The translations under genes and the position numbers were made by a program. A DNA stretch of 7,365 nt from Bacteroidales bacterium. Its GTDB lineage: Bacteria; Bacteroidota; Bacteroidia; Bacteroidales; UBA7960. Where the stretch lies: the NCBI GenBank assembly GCA_007132395.1, contig SLOR01000397.1:1-7365 (forward strand), given 5' to 3'. This document shows positions 1 through 6,992 of the stretch, one piece after another. The number at the start of each line of letters is the position of its first letter. The first letter of the stretch is position 1. The notes under the pieces are model-generated. The model was not told where the DNA came from, searched no databases, and saw nothing but the letters and a program-made list of their open reading frames with translations.

Positions 1-1038
1 GGAAATTACGACTTTCTCGATCCCTTCGTGCATGCCAATATTTTCCAGTCCACTAACGATGTTATTCCCACCGCCTTGCGTGTGGCTTTGATGAAAGAAT
101 TCAACCACCTGGAAAGGGGAATCAACGAGCTGCGCACGGCCATGGAGAAGCAGGAAAGTGTTCACCGCAACTCCCTGCGCACTGGCTACACACAGATGCA
201 GCAGGCGGTACCCTCCTCCTTTGGCTTACTTTTCAGCGCCTGGACCGATGCGCTGTCGCGCGACTGGTGGAGGGTTTCCAAATGTTTTGAACGCATCAAG
301 GTGACCAACCTGGGTGGAGGAGCCACAGGAACCGCCATGGCCATCCCCCGCTATTACGTGATGGAAGTGGTAAACAAACTCAGGCATATTACCCGGCTGC
401 CCATTACCCGCAGTGAAAACCATACCGATACAACGCAAAATCTGGATGTTTTCGTGGAAGTGCACGCCATTTTGAAATCCCATGCCGTGAACCTGGAAAA
501 GATAGCCTCCGACCTGCGCCTGCTGGGCTCAGATGTCATGGGTCAATACGAGGTAAAACTGCCACAGATGCAAACAGGCAGCAGCATCATGCCGGGAAAA
601 GTAAACCCCGTTATCAATGAATATGTAATCAGCATTTCCCATAAGGTGTACGCCAATGACATGCTCATCAGCAACCTTTGCGGGCAGGGCAGCCTGGAGC
701 TCAACCCCTACCTGCCTGTAATTGGCAATGCAATGCTGGAAAGCCTTCAGCTGCTCATAAATGCAGGCCAAAGCATGCTTGAGAACCTTATCCTCCCTTT
801 GGAGGTAGAATCGCACACCGCATGGGAAAAACTTATGCACAGCCCCTCCATCAGCACGGCCCTGCTGCCCGCCGTTGGATATACCCGGGCAACAGAACTT
901 GCAAAGTTGATGAAGGCAGAAAGCATCAGCATACAGAAGGCCAATGAAAAATTAAACCTGGTGGAGCCCCAAAAACTAAATCAGATACTTTTACCCGAAA
1001 ATCTTTTAAAGCTGGGATTTTCACTGAAAGATCTCTGA
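1..1038 (+). CDS. aspA: Aspartate ammonia-lyase-like enzyme (fumarase/aspartase superfamily), 5' end missing
   Basis: The reading frame is open from base 1, so the gene starts upstream; about 345 C-terminal residues are present and roughly 125-130 N-terminal residues are missing compared with the usual 460-480. The GTG at 28 is internal. Superfamily hallmarks are seen in order: QSTND at 46-60, a GYTQMQQAVP segment at 184-213 where aspartases have GRTxLQDA, an NLGGGATGTA segment near 310-339, and the mobile catalytic loop GSSIMPGKVNP at 577-609, whose serine is the general base in this family. Aspartase makes fumarate and ammonia from aspartate in the cytoplasm. The gene ends 28 bp before hydF on the same strand, which suggests co-transcription. 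The arginine and aspartate of the GRTxLQDA motif are replaced, so the substrate is less certain than the fold; fumarase, argininosuccinate lyase or another amino-acid lyase activity cannot be excluded. Family membership is firm; the aspartase call is likely. Confidence 0.85.
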   Translation, partial: GNYDFLDPFVHANIFQSTNDVIPTALRVALMKEFNHLERGINELRTAMEKQESVHRNSLRTGYTQMQQAVPSSFGLLFSAWTDALSRDWWRVSKCFERIKVTNLGGGATGTAMAIPRYYVMEVVNKLRHITRLPITRSENHTDTTQNLDVFVEVHAILKSHAVNLEKIASDLRLLGSDVMGQYEVKLPQMQTGSSIMPGKVNPVINEYVISISHKVYANDMLISNLCGQGSLELNPYLPVIGNAMLESLQLLINAGQSMLENLILPLEVESHTAWEKLMHSPSISTALLPAVGYTRATELAKLMKAESISIQKANEKLNLVEPQKLNQILLPENLLKLGFSLKDL

Positions 1039-1066
1039 ACGAATTATTTCTAATTGAAACCACAGC

Positions 1067-2296
1067 ATGTCAAAAGGAAAAGAAAGTAAACCCCATATTG
1101 GAATATTCGGCCGGCGCAACAATGGCAAAAGTTCTTTTATCAATGCCCTGGCAGGACAGGACATTGCCATAGTTTCGGATATTGCCGGCACAACTACCGA
1201 TCCGGTAAAAAAATCCATGGAGATATCCGGCATCGGACCCGTTATACTGGTAGATACTGCCGGAATCGACGATGAAGGCGACCTGGGCCGCAAAAGGATA
1301 GAAAAGTCGATGGCCGCAATGAAAACCGTTGATTTGGCGGTATTAATCACCGCATCCAACATCTTCGGAGCGTTCGAGAAAAAGCTCATTGAGGACTTCC
1401 GTTCTTACGATATTCCATTTGTTATCATACATAACAAATCTGACCTGGAACCTCTCACATCTGCAACCGCAGAATTAATAAAAGAAGCCTGTAAGGCACC
1501 TTTGCTGGAGTTTTCTTCCCTTCATCCGGTCAATAAAGAACAGGTAATTCAAAGTCTGCGCGATACCATCCCTCCCACTGCTTACCGCAAAAGCAGTCTG
1601 CTGGGCGATTTGCTTAGCTATGGCGACCTGGTTTTACTCATTACCCCCATCGACATTGAAGCCCCCGAAGGGCGGCTGATTCTGCCCCAGGTGCAAGCCA
1701 TCCGGGATATCCTTGACAACGATTGTATTTGCGTGGTAGCCAAAGAGAAAGAGGTTGACTCACTCATACGGGTACTCAACCCAAGGCCCAGCCTGGTGGT
1801 TACCGACAGTCAGGTATTCCTTAAAGCCGATGCTGCCATCCCTGCTGATATTCCTCTGACCAGCTTCAGTATTATGCTGGCAAGGCATAAGGGCGATTTT
1901 GAGAATTATGTAAAGGGCACACCCAAAATATCGGAACTCAAAGACGGTGACCGGATTTTGTTACTGGAAAGCTGCACCCACCACGTGGCCTGCGATGACA
2001 TTGGCAGGGTGAAGATTCCCCGCTGGATGAACAGCTACACGGGCAAAAAGCTGGATTACGACGTAGTGGCAGGCTTTAACAATCTTCCTCATCCCATCGA
2101 ATCATATGCTTTGGTGGTACAATGCGGGGGATGCGTAATTACCCGCAAGCAAATTGTATCGCGCCTGAAACCCGCCCTTGATGCACAAGTGCCCGTTACC
2201 AACTACGGTATGGCCATCGCCTGGATGCACGGTATTTTCAAGAGAGCCGTGGCGCCCTTTGTGAAAATTGATGCAAATGCCGAAGATTATTTGTAA
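1067..2296 (+). CDS. hydF: [FeFe]-hydrogenase H-cluster maturation GTPase HydF
   Basis: HydF is the cytoplasmic scaffold that carries the two-iron precursor of the H-cluster and delivers it to apo-hydrogenase. The 409-residue length is normal. The N-terminal Ras-like GTPase domain (about residues 9-170) has a G1 loop GRRNNGKS (15-22), the G2 threonines in GTTTD (41-45), G3 DTAG (63-66) and G4 NKSD (123-126). A middle dimerisation region follows (about 180-270). The C-terminal cluster domain has C303-x-H305 and C353-G-G-C356, the three cysteines expected to hold a [4Fe-4S] cluster. The position just before C353, often histidine in the family (CxH...HCxxC), is Q352 here. The chosen ATG lies 28 bp after the lyase stop and puts the G1 loop at its usual distance from the N-terminus. 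No Shine-Dalgarno sequence is visible. The downstream partner hydE supports the call. Confidence 0.97.
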   Translation: MSKGKESKPHIGIFGRRNNGKSSFINALAGQDIAIVSDIAGTTTDPVKKSMEISGIGPVILVDTAGIDDEGDLGRKRIEKSMAAMKTVDLAVLITASNIFGAFEKKLIEDFRSYDIPFVIIHNKSDLEPLTSATAELIKEACKAPLLEFSSLHPVNKEQVIQSLRDTIPPTAYRKSSLLGDLLSYGDLVLLITPIDIEAPEGRLILPQVQAIRDILDNDCICVVAKEKEVDSLIRVLNPRPSLVVTDSQVFLKADAAIPADIPLTSFSIMLARHKGDFENYVKGTPKISELKDGDRILLLESCTHHVACDDIGRVKIPRWMNSYTGKKLDYDVVAGFNNLPHPIESYALVVQCGGCVITRKQIVSRLKPALDAQVPVTNYGMAIAWMHGIFKRAVAPFVKIDANAEDYL

Positions 2297-2375
2297 TTTA
2301 GTACCGGATTGCGTTTAATCGTATGTTGCTGATAATCAAATATAAAATAACAGTTTACCTGTCACATTCCCTTCT

Positions 2376-3464
2376 ATGGAAAAGAAATTAGAACAAATAC
2401 TTACCCAGGACACCTTCACCAAAGAAGATTTAGTACGTATGCTTGCTGCTGATGAGCAGGAAAGAACATTGTTGTTTGCCCGTGCCGCACAAATCAAAGA
2501 ACAATACGTGGGAAAAAAGGTCTTTTACAGGGGATTGATTGAATTTTCCAATTTGTGTGGTAAAAACTGTTTTTATTGTGGAATCAGGGCAGGTAATGCC
2601 AGCACACATCGCTATGAAGTTACACCTGAGGAGGTGTTGGAGGCTGCAAAATACGCCTACGACAACAAATTTGGCAGTATTGTAATACAAGCTGGCGAAC
2701 GCAGTGACAAAAAATTTGTAAGCCGTATTTCTGAGCTTTTACAGCAAATCCGTGAAATGAGTAAAGGCGAACTGGGCATTACCCTCTCTTTGGGAGAACA
2801 ATCGGAGGAAACCTATCGCGAATGGTTTGAGCATGGGGCGCACCGTTACCTGCTGCGTATTGAAGTGTCCAACCCTGAATTATATGGCCGCTACCACCCC
2901 AATGATAAGAAGCACGATTATCAGCAACGAATTGATTGCCTGCATACCTTACGTAAGGTGGGTTACCAGGTGGGTACCGGGGTTATGATAGGATTACCTT
3001 TCCAAAGCCTGGAGGATATGGCCGATGACCTCATGTTTTTCCGCGATTTTGATATTGATATGGTGGGTATGGGCCCTTACATAGAGCACGAGAGTACGCC
3101 CTTGTACCAATTCAAGGATGAGCTGCTAAGCAAAACAGACCGTTTTTACCTGAGTTTGAAAATGGTGGCCATTTTACGCATTATGATGAAAGACATCAAC
3201 ATTGCTGCCACCACGGCTATGCAGGCCATCGACCCTATGGGGCGCGAAAAGGCCATTAAGGTGGGTGCCAATATCATCATGCCCAACCTCACGCCCACCA
3301 GCTATCGCGAAGATTACCTGCTTTACGAGGACAAGCCCTGCACCGACGAAGATGCCGAAGAGTGTAAAAGATGCCTGGAAGCCCGCATCCATATGGCCGG
3401 CGGACAAATCGGCTACGGCGAATGGGGCGATTCAAAGCATTTTGAAAAACGCAGAAAAAGCTAA
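2376..3464 (+). CDS. hydE: [FeFe]-hydrogenase H-cluster maturase HydE, radical SAM enzyme
   Basis: HydE is a radical SAM enzyme that acts between HydG, which makes the Fe(CO)2(CN) synthon, and the HydF scaffold in building the two-iron subcluster. The 362 residues fit the family's usual length. The cluster motif CxxxCxxC is C61-C65-C68, inside a segment EFSNLCGKNCFYCGIR typical of HydE. Other family segments follow: IQAGE, RYLLRIEVSNPELY, the GVMIGLPFQ turn, and DMVGMGPYIEHESTPL. Near the C-terminus C322, C330 and C333 have the C-x7-C-x2-C spacing of the second, accessory cluster known from Thermotoga HydE. The related radical SAM proteins BioB and PylB are less likely because these segments match HydE. 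The gene begins 79 bp after hydF; in that gap (2297-2375) no terminator hairpin or clear promoter was seen, so read-through from hydF is likely. No Shine-Dalgarno sequence precedes the ATG. Confidence 0.96.
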   Translation: MEKKLEQILTQDTFTKEDLVRMLAADEQERTLLFARAAQIKEQYVGKKVFYRGLIEFSNLCGKNCFYCGIRAGNASTHRYEVTPEEVLEAAKYAYDNKFGSIVIQAGERSDKKFVSRISELLQQIREMSKGELGITLSLGEQSEETYREWFEHGAHRYLLRIEVSNPELYGRYHPNDKKHDYQQRIDCLHTLRKVGYQVGTGVMIGLPFQSLEDMADDLMFFRDFDIDMVGMGPYIEHESTPLYQFKDELLSKTDRFYLSLKMVAILRIMMKDINIAATTAMQAIDPMGREKAIKVGANIIMPNLTPTSYREDYLLYEDKPCTDEDAEECKRCLEARIHMAGGQIGYGEWGDSKHFEKRRKS

Positions 3465-3492
3465 ACCGGCATTTATTATATCCTTTTCTTCA

Positions 3493-3500
3493 TATCTTTA
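3493..3500 (+). promoter_or_regulatory. Possible Bacteroidota-type -7 promoter box
   Basis: TATCTTTA matches the Bacteroidota -7 consensus TAnnTTTG at all but the last specified base. It lies about 38 bp upstream of the tricorn-family start codon, a plausible distance. No TTTG-type -33 element was seen at the expected spacing, and a second near match (TTTCTTTG, 3512-3519) lies closer to the start codon. The call is weak and rests only on consensus similarity in an AT-rich stretch. Confidence 0.25.
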
Positions 3501-3538
3501 GGGTTTTATTATTTCTTTGTCCTAAAATCAAAACCCTA
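3499..3538. repeat. Perfect 9-bp inverted repeat ending on the tricorn start codon
   Basis: TAGGGTTTT (3499-3507) and AAAACCCTA (3530-3538) are exact reverse complements separated by 22 bases. The final A of the right arm is the A of the ATG at 3538. In RNA the arms could pair and hide the translation start; in DNA the two half-sites could bind a dimeric regulator. Either role is inference. The arms are AT-rich, so coincidence is possible, and no similar repeat was seen elsewhere in the window. Confidence 0.5.
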
Positions 3539-6500
3539 TGAAGTCAAATTTATTCCTTACTTTACTCCTGTTACTTGCAGGTCTTTATTCACATGGTAAT
3601 ACCGGTGAAACGCTGCTGCTGCGTCAGCCCACCATAAGCCACGATAAAGTGGTATTTGTATATGCCAACGACTTGTGGGCAGCCCCGAGCGATGGCGGCG
3701 ATGCCTGGCGCCTCACCAGCAACGATGGAGCAGAAATGCTACCTCACTTTTCGCCCGATGGCAGTATGATTGCCTTTACCGGGCAATACGACGGCAATAC
3801 CGATGTATATGTGATGCCTGCGGAGGGCGGTCAGCCCAGGCGCCTTACCTGGCACCCTGCAGCCGACCAGGTTATGGGATGGACTCCTGATGGAGATTAT
3901 ATCCTGTTTACCTCAGCCAGGGAAGCAGTTCCCACGCGCGAATCGAAGTTTTACAAAATCCATAAAGAGGGCGGAATGCCTCAGGCATTGCCCGTTCCCC
4001 GGGCTGCGAACGGGCAGATGTCGCCCGATGGTCGGTTTATGGCTTACCAGGAAGTGGGTTTTGTAGATCCCGAATGGCGTAATTATCGTGCAGGTCAGGC
4101 CAAACCCATATGGATTCTTGACCTGGAGGATTACTCCCTGGTTACCACCCTGCAAACCGACGGAGAACGCCATATGCAGCCCATCTGGCTCGAAGACGTG
4201 GTGTATTTCCTGTCAGAAAGAGATTACGCTTCCAACATCTGGTCGTTCCGTCCCGCTGACGGAGAGATGAAACAGCTTACTTTTCACACCGATTTTGATG
4301 TAAAAAACCTCAATGCCGGTGGGGGTGTTATCGTTTACGAACAGGCCGGAAGATTAAATATCCTGGAGCCGCAAACCGGCCTAAGCCGTCCCCTTGCCAT
4401 TAAGGTAAAGGGCGATTTCCAATGGTCGCGCCACAGGTGGGAAGATATTCAACCCACATCCCTGCAAAATGCCAATATTTCTCCCACCGGGCAAAGAGCC
4501 GTTTTTGAATACCGGGGCGATATTTTCACCGTACCCAAAGAGCATGGCGACTGGCGCAATATTACCCGTTCCCCCGGAGTTGCCGATCGCTTCCCCGTAT
4601 GGTCGCCCGATGGCAACCAGATTGCATGGTTTTCGGATAAAGGTGGAGAATACCAGCTTATGATTGGCAGTCAGGATGGTATGGATCAGGCACGCAGTAT
4701 AGCCATTCCCAACCCTTCCTTCTTCTTCCGTCCTAGCTGGTCGCCCGATGGCAAATACATCAGCTTTACCGATACCCACCTGAACCTGTATTTTGCAGAT
4801 ATCAGCACCGGAAGCGTAACCCTCATTGACACCGACCGCTTTGTCAGGCCCGAGCGCACCCTTAACCCTGTATGGTCGCCCGACAGTAAATGGATTGCCT
4901 ATGCACACACCCTGGATAATCTGTTCAAGGTCATCGTGGTGTATAATGTGGAAACCGGTCAGCGTATTCAGCTCACCGATGGAATGGCAGATGCCATCAC
5001 TCCGGTTTGGGATGCTTCAGGCAAATATCTCTATTTTCTGGCCAGCACCAATTACGGTTTGAATACAGGATGGCTGGACATGAGCGCTTACGATCGGCCC
5101 ATTACACGGGCATTGTATGTTACCGTTCTCAGCAAGGACGACAAGTCGCCTTTGTTGCCCCGGAGCGATGAGGAAAAGTCAGAGAAGGATAAAAACGGAG
5201 ACAAAAACAATGATAAGGACAAAAAAGAGATCAGAGTAAACATTGATGCTGACGGGTTGATGCAGAGAACTCTTGCTGCAGATATTCCCCTGAGAAACTA
5301 CACCGGACTGCTGCCCGGGCCTGAAAACCAGGTGTTTTATTTTGAAAATATTCCCAATCAACAGGGCTTAACCCTGCATCGCTACAGCTTTTCCGATCAA
5401 AAGTCGGAAACCTTTATGAGCAGTGTGAATGAAGCCGTGGTAGCGCATGATCGCAAATCCCTGCTGTATCGCAGTGGTTCCAACTGGGGTATCGTGGAAA
5501 CCTCGGGCAAAGACCGCAAACCTGGCGATGGTAAACTTTCGGCTATCGACAATATGCGCATGCGCATTGAGCCCAAAGAAGAATGGAAACAGATATTCCG
5601 CGAAGGATGGCGCCTGCAACGCGACTTTCTTTATGTTGACAATGTGCACGGCGCACCGTGGGATGCCATCTACCAATGGTACAAGCCCTGGGTTGATCAT
5701 GTACGCCACCGTCGCGATTTGAATTATATCATTGAAATTATGGGTGGAGAAGTTGCCGTGGGCCACTCTTACGTTTTTGGCGGCGACCTGCCCGAGGTGG
5801 AAACCATTCCCGTGGGCTTATTGGGTGCCGACTTCACCGTGGAGAGCGGTTATTACCGCTTCCATAAAATTTATAACGGCGAAAACTGGAATCCCAACCT
5901 TAGAGCTCCTTTAACTCAGCCCGGCAATGTTGTACAGGAGGGAGAATTCCTGCTGGAAGTGAATGGCGTTGAGGTGAATGCAAGAGAGAACCTCTACAAA
6001 TATTTTGAGGCTACCGCCGGTAAGCAAACCCGAATCAGGGTAAACAGCCGCCCCACACATGAAGGCTCACGTACCCTTACGGTTGTACCCGTGGTCAATG
6101 AGAATCAGCTGAGAATGATGCATTGGGTAGAAGAGAATCGCCGTAAGGTGGATGAAATGTCTGATGGCAAACTGGCGTATGTATATGTACCCAACACCAG
6201 TGGACTGGGATATACTTTCTTCAACCGCTATTATTTTGCCCAGCAGGATAAAAAAGGTGCTGTGATTGATGAGCGCAACAATGGCGGAGGTTCTGCAGCA
6301 GACTATATGATAGATGTAATGAACCGGCAGTTGTTTGGCTACTTCAACTCACGTGCAGCCGACCGTCGTCCCTTTACCACGCCTATGGCAGGGATATGGG
6401 GCCCCAAGGTAATGATCATCAATGAAAGAGCCGGCTCAGGTGGCGATTTGCTACCCTATATGTTTCGCGAGGCAGCTATCGGTCCATTAATTGGCACAAC

Positions 6501-6783
6501 TACCTGGGGTGGTCTGGTAGGTATCTGGGACACACCGCCCTTCGTGGATGGCGGTCGTATGATGGCGCCAAGAGGTGGATTCTTTGATACCGACGGAGAA
6601 TGGGCCGTGGAAGCCGAAGGAGTGGCTCCTGACATCAAAATTGAACAGACACCAGGAGATATCATCCTGGGCCGCGACCCGCAGCTGGAAAGAGCCGTGG
6701 AGGAAGCACTCAAACTTTTGGAAACAGAAGCCATTGAGCTGAAGTCGGAACCTGCCCCTCCGGTTCGCTATAGGAGGCCGTAA
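3538..6783 (+). CDS. Exported tricorn-type serine protease (peptidase family S41)
   Basis: This 1081-residue protein has the tricorn layout and should degrade peptides as a large self-compartmentalised enzyme. An N-terminal signal peptide is clear: Lys2, a hydrophobic core at residues 5-16 and a probable cleavage after S18 or G20. There is no lipobox cysteine, so a soluble periplasmic protein is likely, unlike the cytosolic archaeal tricorn. Propeller repeats of SPDG type occur at residues 72, 162, 356, 402 and 447 (SPDS), with a degenerate copy at 492, fitting two beta-propellers over about 25-640. A Lys/Asp/Asn-rich linker covers 544-566. A helical C1 domain (about 672-755), a PDZ domain (about 756-855, with FLLEVNG) and the C2 catalytic domain follow. 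The likely catalytic residues are H743 (VGHSYV), nucleophile S967 (AGSGGD) and E1025 (AVEAEGV); the glycine-rich stretch after D911-E-R supplies the oxyanion-hole region. The position of the tetrad serine before the histidine is G742. The gene has its own 73-bp leader and no obvious link to hydEF. Confidence 0.93.
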   Translation: MKSNLFLTLLLLLAGLYSHGNTGETLLLRQPTISHDKVVFVYANDLWAAPSDGGDAWRLTSNDGAEMLPHFSPDGSMIAFTGQYDGNTDVYVMPAEGGQPRRLTWHPAADQVMGWTPDGDYILFTSAREAVPTRESKFYKIHKEGGMPQALPVPRAANGQMSPDGRFMAYQEVGFVDPEWRNYRAGQAKPIWILDLEDYSLVTTLQTDGERHMQPIWLEDVVYFLSERDYASNIWSFRPADGEMKQLTFHTDFDVKNLNAGGGVIVYEQAGRLNILEPQTGLSRPLAIKVKGDFQWSRHRWEDIQPTSLQNANISPTGQRAVFEYRGDIFTVPKEHGDWRNITRSPGVADRFPVWSPDGNQIAWFSDKGGEYQLMIGSQDGMDQARSIAIPNPSFFFRPSWSPDGKYISFTDTHLNLYFADISTGSVTLIDTDRFVRPERTLNPVWSPDSKWIAYAHTLDNLFKVIVVYNVETGQRIQLTDGMADAITPVWDASGKYLYFLASTNYGLNTGWLDMSAYDRPITRALYVTVLSKDDKSPLLPRSDEEKSEKDKNGDKNNDKDKKEIRVNIDADGLMQRTLAADIPLRNYTGLLPGPENQVFYFENIPNQQGLTLHRYSFSDQKSETFMSSVNEAVVAHDRKSLLYRSGSNWGIVETSGKDRKPGDGKLSAIDNMRMRIEPKEEWKQIFREGWRLQRDFLYVDNVHGAPWDAIYQWYKPWVDHVRHRRDLNYIIEIMGGEVAVGHSYVFGGDLPEVETIPVGLLGADFTVESGYYRFHKIYNGENWNPNLRAPLTQPGNVVQEGEFLLEVNGVEVNARENLYKYFEATAGKQTRIRVNSRPTHEGSRTLTVVPVVNENQLRMMHWVEENRRKVDEMSDGKLAYVYVPNTSGLGYTFFNRYYFAQQDKKGAVIDERNNGGGSAADYMIDVMNRQLFGYFNSRAADRRPFTTPMAGIWGPKVMIINERAGSGGDLLPYMFREAAIGPLIGTTTWGGLVGIWDTPPFVDGGRMMAPRGGFFDTDGEWAVEAEGVAPDIKIEQTPGDIILGRDPQLERAVEEALKLLETEAIELKSEPAPPVRYRRP

Positions 6784-6832
6784 GGAATAATAAATATTAA
6801 CCCAAAGGGGGGTTGTTTCAGAAATTTTTACT

Positions 6833-6857
6833 GGTCATTGAGCCTGTCGAAATGACC
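6833..6857. repeat. Small hairpin within the palindromic element
   Basis: GGTCATT (6833-6839) and AATGACC (6851-6857) are exact reverse complements around an 11-base loop GAGCCTGTCGA. The right arm and loop overlap the left arm of the larger 12-bp inverted repeat (6840-6851), so the two foldings compete. Alternative folds of this kind are seen in REP-like repeats bound by RAYT transposases; that relation is inferred from shape only. Confidence 0.5.
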
Positions 6858-6893
6858 GCGGATTAACTAATAAGTATCCGCTTCGACAGGCTC
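6840..6893. repeat. Inner 12-bp perfect inverted repeat
   Basis: GAGCCTGTCGAA (6840-6851) and TTCGACAGGCTC (6882-6893) are exact reverse complements. A further 5-bp pairing, CGGAT (6859-6863) with ATCCG (6876-6880), lies inside and leaves a 12-base loop (6864-6875) and an asymmetric bulge. This is the core of the larger palindrome at 6805-6933. Confidence 0.7.
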
Positions 6894-6992
6894 AGCGTCC
6901 GCTAAATATCAGACTTCTGAGACAGCCCCTTTTCTGTTTTCGATTGAAAAAAATCCTAAGTACACAAAAGTGCGATAGGTTCGGAAAATATA

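Larger units (their letters stand above)
6805..6933. repeat. Nested palindromic REP/MITE-like element
   Basis: The outer arms 6805-6823 and 6915-6933 pair over 19 positions, counting four G-T wobbles; the core GGGGTTGTTTCAGAA (6809-6823) opposes TTCTGAGACAGCCCC (6915-6929). Inside lies a perfect 12-bp inverted repeat (6840-6851 with 6882-6893). Non-coding, nested and set between two convergent genes, it has the form of a miniature inverted-repeat or REP-type element. From memory, GGGGCTGTCTCAGAAG resembles ends of Bacteroidota insertion sequences, and CATTGAGCCTGTCGAAATG resembles repeats spread through such genomes; neither was searched. No flanking direct duplication and no transposase gene were seen. 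Confidence 0.65.
6807..6940 (+). terminator. Possible intrinsic terminator after the tricorn-family gene
   Basis: In RNA, the long stem formed by the arms of the palindrome has a GC-rich base (GGGG with CCCC) and is followed on the + strand by a T-rich run, TTTTCTGTTTT (6930-6940). It begins about 24 bases after the TAA of the protease gene. The T run is interrupted and the stem is far longer than a normal terminator, so the element may stop transcription only incidentally. On the minus strand no T run follows the stem at once. Confidence 0.35.

Noticed and set aside
28..30. GTG at 28 as the start of the lyase gene
   Set aside because: The frame is open back to base 1 and encodes GNYDFLDPF, which continues naturally into the conserved QSTND region; a start here would lack the N-terminal third of the fold.
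2297..2375. A promoter between hydF and hydE
   Set aside because: No TAnnTTTG box with a suitable -33 partner was found in these 79 bases, only AT-rich sequence; operon read-through explains hydE expression more simply.
3202..3501. Plus-strand open frame of 99 codons overlapping the end of hydE
   Set aside because: It is a shifted reading of the conserved HydE C-terminus, including the accessory-cluster cysteines, and has no family features of its own.
4381..4908. Minus-strand open frame of 175 codons
   Set aside because: It lies wholly within the propeller coding region of the tricorn-family gene, whose frame shows clear repeated SPDG motifs; the antisense product has no recognisable motif.
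5176..5235. Possible frameshift in the A-rich linker of the protease
   Set aside because: The reading frame stays open and the downstream helical, PDZ and catalytic domains follow in the same frame; the A runs are short.
5368..5766. Minus-strand open frame of 132 codons
   Set aside because: It is antisense to the C1 region of the protease, which contains conserved residues in the sense frame; no independent coding signal was seen.
6784..6992. A complete insertion sequence or a small gene between the convergent genes
   Set aside because: The stretch is about 209 bp, no open frame with coding character is present, and no direct duplication flanks the palindrome.
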